A stretch of 11,280 nucleotides of DNA. It comes from an uncultured Prevotellaceae bacterium (GTDB lineage: Bacteria > Bacteroidota > Bacteroidia > Bacteroidales > Bacteroidaceae). Below, piece by piece: positions 1-5,994 of this stretch. The notes under the pieces were generated by a model, which did not search any database, was not told the origin of the DNA, and worked only from the letters and a program-made list of their open reading frames with translations. Within the stretch, counting starts at the first letter, position 1; every line of letters begins with the position of its first letter. Made by a program: the position numbers and the translations under genes. The DNA lies in contig USTH01000044.1 in assembly GCA_900557555.1 (NCBI GenBank), positions 1 through 11,280 on the forward strand, written 5' to 3'.

Positions 1-91
1 CGTAGCCGGCAAACTGCTGCTGCTGTGTTTCTGCCATGCGTTGCAAAACGAGTGGGTGGCAGAGGTTCATGTAGTCGCTATCGAAGTGCAT
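1..91 (-). CDS. N-terminal fragment of a threonine aldolase / beta-eliminating lyase-like protein (runs off left edge)
   Basis: Thirty codons are visible from an ATG at 89-91 to the edge with no stop. The fragment begins MHFDSDY and continues with a CHP motif near residues 11-13, a short Gln tract at 23-26 and AGY at 28-30. This resembles the usual start of PLP-dependent fold-I threonine aldolase/aromatic beta-eliminating lyase proteins (F-x-x-DY...HP...GYG). The assignment rests only on that short stretch. The start overlaps the end of tyrA by 14 bases, so it is probably the fifth gene of the aromatic operon and translationally coupled. A second ATG at 68-70 lies after the tyrA stop, but using it would remove the family-like FDSDY segment. 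The PLP lysine and the active site lie outside the window, so the substrate cannot be judged. Confidence 0.55.
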   Translation of the reverse strand, partial: MHFDSDYMNLCHPLVLQRMAETQQQQFAGY

Positions 92-854
92 TGGCTTTGA
101 TTCTTGCTATGAAGTGTGAAAGGGCGTCGGCATCCTTGTGGTCTATAATGTCCATGAGTGTCTTCAGTTCGTCGCGTATCTTGCCGACTTGACCAGAGGT
201 GTTGGGGTTGAAGAGTATTTCGCGCAGCAGGGTCTCGTCTTCGTTGAGCACTCCCTTGGCTATTGCCATGTGGCGCTTGAATGTGGTGCCGGGTGCGTCC
301 TGTGGTTTCATTACGGCGGCGAACACAAAGGTGCTGACAAATGGAATGCTCAGGGAGTAGGCCACTATCTCGTCATGTTCTGTAAAGGAGTATTCGCAGA
401 TGTGCAGCCCCAGCTTCTGATAGAGGTCTTTGAAGAAAATGCGGCCCATATAGTCGCCGTCGGTAATGATTATGGCGTTTTCGTTGCTCAGTGCCCCGAG
501 GTTGGCGAAGGTTGGCCCAAACATGGGGTGAGTCGAAACATAGGGGTGTCCGCACTGCTTGTAGTAGTCGTGGAAGTCGGTCTTGACCGATGCGATGTCG
601 CTCAAAATACAGTGCTCTGGCAAGTGTGGCTCTATCTGCTTGAATACCTCAAGGGTATATTTGAGTGTCACGGCATTTATGACAAGGTCGGGCGCGAAGT
701 TGTCAATCTCATCGGGCGAGGTGAAGCGCTGTGTGTTGTACATGAAGCGCAGACGTTTGGGGTCGGTGTCGTATACCGCTGTTTCGTGGTCAAAGCTGAG
801 CAGGTCAACAAAGAACGACCCCATTTTGCCTGCCCCGAGAATCAATATCTTCAT
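78..854 (-). CDS. tyrA: Prephenate dehydrogenase
   Basis: This 258-residue protein oxidatively decarboxylates prephenate to 4-hydroxyphenylpyruvate, the precursor of tyrosine. The N-terminus is a Rossmann nucleotide-binding fold with GAGKMG at residues 7-12. An acidic residue (D29, in VYDTD) ends the second strand, which fits NAD preference. SDIASVKT (85-92) and STHPMFGP (107-114) are the family motifs, the latter carrying the catalytic His109. The rest is the helical dimerisation domain. There is no ACT domain or fused chorismate mutase, so any Tyr feedback must work differently from E. coli TyrA. The ATG at 854 is chosen because GAGKMG follows directly. The reading frame stays open for 36 codons upstream, but those overlap the end of the preceding gene and do not look like the family. 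The 22-base gap upstream holds an A-rich tract (CTAAAAAATATA) and no Shine-Dalgarno sequence. If the neighbouring aminotransferase acts on prephenate, this enzyme could instead use arogenate. Confidence 0.93.
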   Translation of the reverse strand: MKILILGAGKMGSFFVDLLSFDHETAVYDTDPKRLRFMYNTQRFTSPDEIDNFAPDLVINAVTLKYTLEVFKQIEPHLPEHCILSDIASVKTDFHDYYKQCGHPYVSTHPMFGPTFANLGALSNENAIIITDGDYMGRIFFKDLYQKLGLHICEYSFTEHDEIVAYSLSIPFVSTFVFAAVMKPQDAPGTTFKRHMAIAKGVLNEDETLLREILFNPNTSGQVGKIRDELKTLMDIIDHKDADALSHFIARIKANALR

Positions 855-876
855 TATATTTTTTAGATTAGTGTGC

Positions 877-1944
877 TTATTGTTTGTTGATGATGTCCAT
901 CTGCTGGCGCACGCTCTCTTCGTGAATGTGTTCGAAGATGTTTTTGATGCATTCTGACTCAATGCCTTTGAGCGTTCCCTGAGCTCCGCGTTTGTCGAGT
1001 ATTTCTGAGTATCGTCTGGTCTGCACGATGGCCATGTCGTGTTCCTTCTTGTATTCGCCGATTTTGCGTGAGATGCGCATGCGTTTGGCCAGAAGGTCTA
1101 TGAGTTCGTTGTCGAGTTCGTCGATATCTTTGCGCAGCGATGTTAATGTGTCGCCCTGCGCCACAGTGTCACGTATTACGAGCATACTGAGAATATAGTC
1201 AAGAATGTCGGGGGTTACCTGCTGGCTGGCATCGCTCCATGCCTCATCGGGCGAGCAGTGGCTCTCTACAATAAGTCCGTCCATTCCTAAGTCCATGGCT
1301 TGTTGGCAGAGAGGTGCGATGAGGTCACGTCGGCCTCCGATGTGACTCGGGTCGTTGATGATGGGCAAGTTTGGTATGCGGCGGTGCAGTTCGATGGGTA
1401 TCTGCCACATGGGCATGTTGCGGTAGAGCTTTTTTTCGTAGCTTGAGAAACCGCGGTGGATGGCTCCCAGACGTTTGATGCCGGCACCGTTGATGCGCTC
1501 AAGTGCACCAATCCACAGTTCAAGGTCTGGGTTAACTGGATTCTTCACCAACACTGGCACGTCAACGCCCTTCAACGAGTCCGCCAATGACTGCATGGCA
1601 AAGGGGTTGGCGCTGGTGCGCGCTCCCACCCAAAGAATGTCGATGTCGTATTTAAGGGCGAGTTCCACGTGTTCGGGTGTTGCTACTTCGGTGGCGGTCA
1701 ACATGCCTGTTTCGTCTTTTACTTGTTTCATCCATGGCAGGGCCTTTTCGCCGTTGCCTTCAAAACCTCCTGGTTTGGTGCGTGGCTTCCAGACGCCGGC
1801 CCTAAACATGTGGCATCCTTTGCCTGCCAGTTGGCGGGCTGTGGTCATTACTTGTTCTTCAGTTTCTGCAGAGCAGGGGCCTGCTATGACGATTGGACGT
1901 TCGAAGTCGCTGGGCAGACCAAGTGGTAGTAAATCGAGTTCCAT
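877..1944 (-). CDS. Bifunctional DAHP synthase (type I-beta) / chorismate mutase (AroQ type)
   Basis: This 355-residue fusion has two activities. The N-terminal domain (about 1-260) condenses phosphoenolpyruvate and erythrose-4-phosphate to DAHP, the entry step of the shikimate pathway. The C-terminal domain (about 268-350) rearranges chorismate to prephenate. DAHP synthase signatures are AGPCSAE at 21-27, the KPRT substrate motif at 53-56, NDPSH at 197-201, and ESH...DEA at 227-235. The expected metal ligands are therefore present (C24, H201, E227, D233). The mutase part begins with a typical LRKDIDELD helix followed by LLAKRM and IGEYKK. The length matches the Bacteroidota fusion, which has been studied in Prevotella nigrescens, where the two activities are allosterically linked and prephenate inhibits DAHP synthesis. 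It sits 18 bases after the aminotransferase stop and 22 bases before tyrA. Gene names vary (aroF, aroG, aroA-pheA), so no symbol is given. Confidence 0.95.
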   Translation of the reverse strand: MELDLLPLGLPSDFERPIVIAGPCSAETEEQVMTTARQLAGKGCHMFRAGVWKPRTKPGGFEGNGEKALPWMKQVKDETGMLTATEVATPEHVELALKYDIDILWVGARTSANPFAMQSLADSLKGVDVPVLVKNPVNPDLELWIGALERINGAGIKRLGAIHRGFSSYEKKLYRNMPMWQIPIELHRRIPNLPIINDPSHIGGRRDLIAPLCQQAMDLGMDGLIVESHCSPDEAWSDASQQVTPDILDYILSMLVIRDTVAQGDTLTSLRKDIDELDNELIDLLAKRMRISRKIGEYKKEHDMAIVQTRRYSEILDKRGAQGTLKGIESECIKNIFEHIHEESVRQQMDIINKQ

Positions 1945-1962
1945 AGTTATTGTGTGTTTTTT

Positions 1963-3147
1963 TTAGTTCTTGTCAAATGCTTTTTGTATGCGTTCAAGTG
2001 CCTGCTGCATCTTTTCCTTGCTGGCACATAGTGAAATGCGCACGTAGCGTTCTCCGTTGGTGCCGAAGATAAAGCCTGGGGTGATGAACACCTTGGCTTC
2101 GTTGAGTACCCGTTCGGTCAGTTCCTCGCAGTTGGAGTAGCATTCTGGTATCTGTCCCCATAGGAACATGCCCACCTGTGAGGGGGTGTAGTGGCATTGC
2201 AGGGTGTCCATGATTTTTTCCGCTATGTCGCGGCGTTCGCGGTATGTGGTGATGTTGGCCTGAAGATGCCATTCGGGAGTGTTGCGGTAGGCTTGTGCCG
2301 CAGCAAGTTGAAGGGGGCGGAATGTGCCAGAGTCGATGTTAGATTTTATCTTGAGAACCCATGATACAAAAGTGCTGTTGCTCGCCAGCATTCCCACGCG
2401 CCAACCTGGCATATTGTGGCTCTTGCTCATCGAGTTGAACTCTATGCAGCAGTCTTTGGCTCCGGGAATCTGCAGTATGCTCAACGGTTTGTCGTTGAGT
2501 ATGAGGCTGTATGGATTGTCGTTGACCACGAGAATGCCGTGGCGGCAGGCGAAGTCCACAAGCTTGCTATAGGTCTCAATCTGTGCGTTAGCTCCAGTGG
2601 GCATGTTGGGGTAGTTGGTCCACATTATCTTGACACCGCTGAGGTCTGTCTGTTCCAGAGCCTCGAAGTCTGGTTGGTAGCCGTTGTTCTCCTTTAGGTC
2701 GTAGTTGACTACTTGGCAGCCAAGAATCTTGCTGAGTGAGGTGTAGGTGGGGTAGCCCGGATTTGGCACCAGTACCTTGTCGCCAGAGTTGGCAAAAGCG
2801 AGCGTGGTGTGCAGAATGCCCTCTTTGGAGCCGATGAGTGGCTGAATTTCCGAAGCGGGGTCAAGTACAACACCGTAGGTGCGCTGATACCAGTTGGCCA
2901 TGGCATTGCGCAGTTCGGGAATGCCGATGGTTGGCTGATAGCCGTGAGCGTCGCTCTTGCGGGCTTCGCGGCTGAGGGTTTCTATAGTTTCTGGTGACGG
3001 CGGCATATCGGGGCTGCCAATTGCCAGGCTGATGATATCTTCGCCCTGGGCGTTGCGCCGTGCAATCTCCTTGAGTTTGCGGCTGAAGTAGTATTCTGAC
3101 ACTTGGCCGAGCCTTTCAGCAGGTTGTATGTTATTTGAAGGCTTCAT
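1963..3147 (-). CDS. PLP-dependent class I/II aminotransferase of the aromatic operon
   Basis: This 394-residue fold-type-I aminotransferase probably transaminates phenylpyruvate and 4-hydroxyphenylpyruvate to Phe and Tyr, judging from its place between pheA and the DAHP synthase-mutase gene. Transamination of prephenate to arogenate is an alternative. Visible features are LAIGSPDMPP at 41-50, GYPTY at 131-135, NDNPYS at 209-214 (PLP contacts D210 and Y213), and SMSKSHNMPGWRVGM around 239-253 with the Schiff-base lysine K242. A C-terminal VRISL segment carries the carboxylate-binding Arg. The residue before PTG, normally Asn in a NNPTG motif, is Met182 here (NYPNMPTG). I believe this is common in Bacteroidales relatives but cannot verify it. 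The ATG start overlaps the 3' end of pheA by 17 bases, which suggests translational coupling. Automated annotation may call it aspartate or LL-diaminopimelate aminotransferase; the sequence alone does not settle the substrate. Confidence 0.88.
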   Translation of the reverse strand: MKPSNNIQPAERLGQVSEYYFSRKLKEIARRNAQGEDIISLAIGSPDMPPSPETIETLSREARKSDAHGYQPTIGIPELRNAMANWYQRTYGVVLDPASEIQPLIGSKEGILHTTLAFANSGDKVLVPNPGYPTYTSLSKILGCQVVNYDLKENNGYQPDFEALEQTDLSGVKIMWTNYPNMPTGANAQIETYSKLVDFACRHGILVVNDNPYSLILNDKPLSILQIPGAKDCCIEFNSMSKSHNMPGWRVGMLASNSTFVSWVLKIKSNIDSGTFRPLQLAAAQAYRNTPEWHLQANITTYRERRDIAEKIMDTLQCHYTPSQVGMFLWGQIPECYSNCEELTERVLNEAKVFITPGFIFGTNGERYVRISLCASKEKMQQALERIQKAFDKN

Positions 3148-3964
3148 ATTCTCCGAGTAGTTTGATGTTCTTTATTAAAGGGCGTATGGCTTCGATGCTT
3201 TGCATGTAGCGGTTGAAGTCATCGTAGGTGAGGTCTACATAGAAGAGGTATTCCCATTCGTGGCCTATGATGGGCAGCGACTGTATCTTGGTGAGGTTGA
3301 TGTGGTAGAACGACAATATGCTCAGCACTTGCGACAGGCTGCCACTCTCGTGAGGTACCGAAAAGACTATGCTGCTCTTGTTTGACTGGCGCTTGTCGCG
3401 TAGGCGGTCTGCGTTGTAGGTGTCGGCAAGCACGAGAAAGCGTGTGTAGTTATGCTTGTTGTCTTCGATGCCCTCGTAGAGAACCTTCATGTTGTAGATT
3501 GGCGCGGCGTATTTTGAGCAAATGGCGGCATGGTGAGCCAGCTTGCGGCGGCTGATGTCGGCGGCGGCGCCTGCGGTGTCGTCCACCTCCACCACTTTCC
3601 ACCCGGGATGCTTGGCCAAAAAAGAGCGGCACTGCATCAGTGCAACGGGGTGGGAGTTGACCTCCATGATGTCTGACTCTTCCTCTTGTGGCAGTATGAG
3701 CAGGCTGTGTTCTATGTGAAGTTTGTGTTCGCCAACGATGGTGAGGTTGCTGTCGCGCAGCAGTTCATAGTTGTGAAGCAGGCTGCCGGCAATGGTGTTC
3801 TCGATGGCCACCAGAGCCAATATTTCGGGGTCTTTCCTTACGGTCTCGAACACTTCCTCAAAGGTGTCGCAGCATATCAACTCTATTTCTTCGCCGCTGA
3901 AGTATTGGTGAGAGGCTATATCGTGAAACGAACCGTGGATACCTTGAATGGCAATCTTTTTCAT
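3131..3964 (-). CDS. pheA: Prephenate dehydratase with C-terminal ACT domain
   Basis: This 277-residue protein dehydrates and decarboxylates prephenate to phenylpyruvate, the Phe precursor. The catalytic domain (about 1-180) has AIENTIAGS at 53-61, SHPVALMQC at 104-112, and NYTRF at 172-176 with the catalytic Thr174 of the TRF motif. The ACT domain occupies about 197-275. Within it, the two motifs that bind Phe in classical enzymes are altered: GALV corresponds to GSLS (208-211), and ESRP corresponds to QSLP (228-231). Feedback by Phe may therefore be weak or different. No chorismate mutase is fused to it, because that activity sits on the DAHP synthase two genes downstream. It is the first structural gene of the operon. 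Its ATG follows the attenuator at 4012-4094 after 47 bases of A-rich leader. It overlaps the aminotransferase start by 17 bases. Confidence 0.95.
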   Translation of the reverse strand: MKKIAIQGIHGSFHDIASHQYFSGEEIELICCDTFEEVFETVRKDPEILALVAIENTIAGSLLHNYELLRDSNLTIVGEHKLHIEHSLLILPQEEESDIMEVNSHPVALMQCRSFLAKHPGWKVVEVDDTAGAAADISRRKLAHHAAICSKYAAPIYNMKVLYEGIEDNKHNYTRFLVLADTYNADRLRDKRQSNKSSIVFSVPHESGSLSQVLSILSFYHINLTKIQSLPIIGHEWEYLFYVDLTYDDFNRYMQSIEAIRPLIKNIKLLGEYEAFK

Positions 3965-4011
3965 GTTGTCAGGATGTTTGTTTGAAGTCTGTAGTTGTTG
4001 TTTGTCAAATA

Positions 4012-4048
4012 AAGAAAGTCCTGCTTCATTGTGAAGCAGGACTTTCTT
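4012..4048 (-). terminator. Attenuator terminator hairpin in the pheA leader
   Basis: This is a perfect 17-bp inverted repeat with a 3-base loop. On the minus strand the 5' arm is 4048-4032 (AAGAAAGTCCTGCTTCA), the loop CAA is 4031-4029, and the 3' arm is 4028-4012. The 3' arm ends in CTTTCTT and runs into TATTT, which gives a U-rich tail. No gene ends in this leader other than the 21-codon ORF at 4091-4156, and the hairpin lies between the promoter (4201-4231) and pheA. It can therefore only act as a conditional terminator for the downstream operon. The symmetric A/T-rich flanks would also allow termination in the plus direction, but nothing is transcribed toward it from that side. Confidence 0.9.
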
Positions 4049-4094
4049 GTTTGTCTATTCTGTATGTTTTTGCACGTACGGTTATCTGCTTCAC
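4031..4094 (-). promoter_or_regulatory. Antiterminator pairing, mutually exclusive with the terminator
   Basis: On the minus strand, GTGAAGCAG at 4094-4086 is perfectly complementary (9 bp) to CTGCTTCAC at 4039-4031. The second segment is most of the 5' arm and one loop base of the terminator hairpin, so the two structures cannot coexist. The first segment contains the leader peptide stop codon (4093-4091). A ribosome that reaches the stop would cover it and let the terminator form. A ribosome held in the Phe/Tyr run would leave it free. A weaker 6-bp protector pairing is also possible between CTTTAC (4112-4107, at the end of the aromatic codons) and GTGAAG (4094-4089), matching segments 1 and 2 of the trp-type arrangement. 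This is inferred from base pairing by eye, without folding energies. Confidence 0.82.
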
Positions 4095-4156
4095 TTCTTT
4101 GGAGAGGTAAAGTAATAAAAGTAAAAGTAGAAAAACTGTGCGTTGTTGTCAATCAT
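4091..4156 (-). CDS. Phe/Tyr leader peptide of the aromatic operon attenuator
   Basis: This is a 21-codon ORF, too short for usual gene calling. Residues 8-16 read FFYFYFYYF, five Phe and four Tyr codons without interruption. It starts MIDNNAQ and ends TSPKK before a TGA stop at 4093-4091. The ATG follows an A-rich tract (CTAAAAAAT), the usual initiation context in this phylum and nearly the same as that of tyrA. The ORF lies about 40 bases after the predicted transcription start and 42 bases before the terminator hairpin. It plays the role of E. coli pheL: slow decoding when charged tRNA-Phe or tRNA-Tyr is scarce stalls the ribosome in the run. It contains no Trp codon, in keeping with an operon that makes Phe and Tyr but not Trp. 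A peptide function beyond stalling is not expected. Confidence 0.9.
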   Translation of the reverse strand: MIDNNAQFFYFYFYYFTSPKK

Positions 4157-4200
4157 ATTTTTTAGTTGGCGTCGCAGTCGGCGCATTTGTTTTACGAGTG

Positions 4201-4231
4201 CAAAATTAGTGTTTTCATGGTTATCTGCAAA
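4201..4231 (-). promoter_or_regulatory. Promoter of the aromatic amino acid operon
   Basis: The sequence matches the Bacteroidota primary sigma consensus exactly. On the minus strand TTTG lies at 4231-4228, then 19 bases, then TAATTTTG at 4208-4201. The expected start of transcription is near 4195, giving a leader of about 230 bases before pheA that holds the leader peptide and attenuator. The -7 region is part of a 14-base stretch identical to one in the rplY promoter. Confidence 0.82.
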
Positions 4232-4313
4232 TAAAAAGTGAGTTTTTTTTGAATTAGTGGCCTTAAAATAGTTTTTTGTTCACATATGGAGGTGTGATGT
4301 GTAGGTTTTTCTC

Positions 4314-4321
4314 TAAATTTG
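4314..4321 (+). promoter_or_regulatory. Possible promoter (-7 element) of the CDP-alcohol transferase / cytidylyltransferase pair
   Basis: TAAATTTG fits TAnnTTTG and lies 69 bases before the ATG at 4391. No TTTG sits 19-21 bases upstream (the nearest match at that spacing is GGTG), so the -33 half is weak. The interval between the two divergent promoters (4232-4313) shows T-rich runs but no other clear signal. Confidence 0.45.
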
Positions 4322-4390
4322 CTTGTAGTAGTTAATAGGCTTGCTATCTGAACAGTGTTTAGATGCGGCCGTAAAGCGGAATAGGAAATT

Positions 4391-5293
4391 ATGTCTTCTC
4401 TCAAACAGCAGGTGCTGTCAACGATAAAGTCAAGAGATTTGGAGGGACCGTTTGAACTGTATGTCACACGCACCCCAGGCTACTTGTGGGCATTGTTGTT
4501 CAGGAGGTTCAATATCCACCCCATCACTGTCACCATGCTTTCGATAGTGATAGGTTGTGCGTCGGGTGTGCTTTTTGCTTCGCAATCGCTGACGCTGAAC
4601 GTGGTGGGCATGTTGCTTTTGGTTTGGGCCAATTGGTATGACTGCGCCGACGGTCAACTGGCTCGTATGACTGGCAAGAAAACTCTTATAGGCCGCATTC
4701 TCGACGGCTTTGCTGGCGATTTGTGGTTTTCTTTTATATATATAGGTATCGCTCTGCGTCTTACTCCCGAGTTTGGCATTTGGATTTGGGCCTTGGTATT
4801 CTGGGCGGGTCTCTACTGCCATGCACGCCAGTGTTCGTTGGCAGACTATTACCGCAATGCCCACATGCTATTCACTGGCCTCGCCAACGAACTCGACAGT
4901 TCCAAAGATATAATGAACGAATACCGTTCGCTTGAATGGAACAGCCGCAATTGGTTTCACAAGTTCTATCTGTGCTGTTATGCAAGCTACATTCGGGGGC
5001 AAGAGAACACTACGCCCCAGCTCCAGAAACTTCTGGCTGCTGTAAACCAGAAGTGGGGAGGAGTGGTGCCAGCTGAACTTGGCAAGACCTTCAGGGAGCA
5101 GAGCAGACCTCTTATGCCCTTGTGTCAGATTTTGACATTTGATGCCAGAGCTGGCGTGCTGTTTGTTTCGTTATTTGTCGGCTTGCCATGGCTTTACCCC
5201 TTGTTGGAGGCTACGGCGTTTGAGGCCTTGCGCATCTATACCAATGTGCGCCATGAACGTTTTTGTAAAACCCTTAACTCTTCATGGGCATGA
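4391..5293 (+). CDS. CDP-alcohol phosphotransferase (phosphatidyltransferase) family integral membrane protein
   Basis: This 300-residue membrane enzyme belongs to the family that displaces CMP from a CDP-linked alcohol or CDP-diacylglycerol and joins the phosphoalcohol to an acceptor. The family signature runs from D84 to D110: D84-x2-D87-G-x2-A91-R92-x8-G101-x3-D105, then D110. The last Asp is at +5 from D105 rather than +4, where Gly109 sits, which is a deviation from the standard D-x3-D ending. Hydrophobic segments lie at about 44-64, 68-83, 110-123, 127-143 and 254-272. A polar stretch of about 105 residues (145-250) separates the last two and is longer than in PgsA-like members. The stop overlaps the start of the cytidylyltransferase gene, so the pair is coupled. 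Donor and acceptor cannot be read from the sequence. A role in phospholipid headgroup transfer or in decorating an envelope glycan is inference. Confidence 0.85.
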   Translation: MSSLKQQVLSTIKSRDLEGPFELYVTRTPGYLWALLFRRFNIHPITVTMLSIVIGCASGVLFASQSLTLNVVGMLLLVWANWYDCADGQLARMTGKKTLIGRILDGFAGDLWFSFIYIGIALRLTPEFGIWIWALVFWAGLYCHARQCSLADYYRNAHMLFTGLANELDSSKDIMNEYRSLEWNSRNWFHKFYLCCYASYIRGQENTTPQLQKLLAAVNQKWGGVVPAELGKTFREQSRPLMPLCQILTFDARAGVLFVSLFVGLPWLYPLLEATAFEALRIYTNVRHERFCKTLNSSWA

Positions 5294-5994
5294 CGGAAAG
5301 GTGTGTGGCATTGATATTGGCAGGAGGTGTGGGCACGCGTTTCAATTCTATGCGGCCCAAACAGTATATTGAAGTGGAGGGAATGCCCGTCATTTCGTAT
5401 GCGGTGAGGCAGTTTCAGACTCACCCCATGGTGACCGATATATTTGTGGTTTGCTCTCCCGAATGGGACGCTTATGTGGAACGGCAGGCCGATGAGTGGG
5501 GGTTTGATAAGTTTCGCAAATGTATTCCCTCGGGCAACACCTCGTTTCTCTCGGTGCGCAACGGCATTGAGGGGCTTCTGTTGTCGGGAATGCCTGATGA
5601 CAGCATGGTGATGGTACACGATGCTGTGCGTCCGCTTGTTTCCCACGATGTAATCAGCAACAATGTACATGCTTGCCGTGAGCACGGAAATGCGATAACA
5701 GTTGTCTACAGCAATGAGTCATACATGCGTGTGTCTGGAGGGTGCTCTGCCACGGGCTATGCCATGCGTGAGGAGTATATGCGCGCACAGACTCCACACA
5801 CATTTCGCCTTTCTGATCTTAGCGGACTCATGGCCGAAGCCGACCGTCAGGGCGTGACCTGTTCGCAATCTCTGTTCACGTTGGCCTGCGAACTTGGCTA
5901 TGGTCCGCTCTATATTGCCCAAGGCGACATTCTCAATTTCAAGATAACCCAACCGCAAGACCTAAAATTGTTCCGTGCGCTGAAAGACGTGTGA
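5284..5994 (+). CDS. IspD/TarI-like CTP-dependent cytidylyltransferase
   Basis: This 236-residue soluble enzyme has the IspD-type nucleotidyltransferase fold and should transfer CMP from CTP to a phosphorylated alcohol. Seen in the sequence: LAGGVGTRF at 12-20 with R19, RPKQY at 24-28 with K26, VHDAVRP at 111-117 with D113 and R116, R167-AQTP, and NFKITQPQDL at 218-227 with K220. These match the CTP-binding and catalytic residues of IspD. The segment usually reading GG-x-x-R-x-x-SV is here SGNTSFLSV (83-91), which lacks the Arg. The start at 5284 overlaps the upstream gene by 10 bases. A second ATG at 5290 forms an ATGA overlap with the upstream stop and is equally plausible. Annotation pipelines may call it ispD (MEP pathway). 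Because it is coupled to a CDP-alcohol transferase, it may instead make the CDP-alcohol used by that enzyme. I see no strong terminator in the 49 bases before the convergent hslR-like gene. Confidence 0.82.
   Translation: MGMTERCVALILAGGVGTRFNSMRPKQYIEVEGMPVISYAVRQFQTHPMVTDIFVVCSPEWDAYVERQADEWGFDKFRKCIPSGNTSFLSVRNGIEGLLLSGMPDDSMVMVHDAVRPLVSHDVISNNVHACREHGNAITVVYSNESYMRVSGGCSATGYAMREEYMRAQTPHTFRLSDLSGLMAEADRQGVTCSQSLFTLACELGYGPLYIAQGDILNFKITQPQDLKLFRALKDV

Noticed and set aside
13..24. CTG trinucleotide repeat near the left edge
   Set aside because: It encodes a short Gln tract in the partial lyase-like gene and is too short to be a notable repeat.
138..866. Long plus-strand ORF opposite tyrA
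   Set aside because: It is an antisense shadow of a well-supported gene, with no recognisable motif.
3961..4152. 63-codon minus-strand ORF with Phe residues overlapping the pheA leader
   Set aside because: It reads the same pyrimidine-rich tract in another frame, has fewer and scattered Phe codons, and runs through the terminator hairpin into pheA. The 4156-4091 frame has the uninterrupted aromatic run, a better A-rich start context and a stop at the regulatory position.
3965..4231. T-box or metabolite riboswitch in the pheA leader
   Set aside because: No T-box sequence or extended conserved aptamer is visible; the leader is explained by the peptide and the three short pairings.
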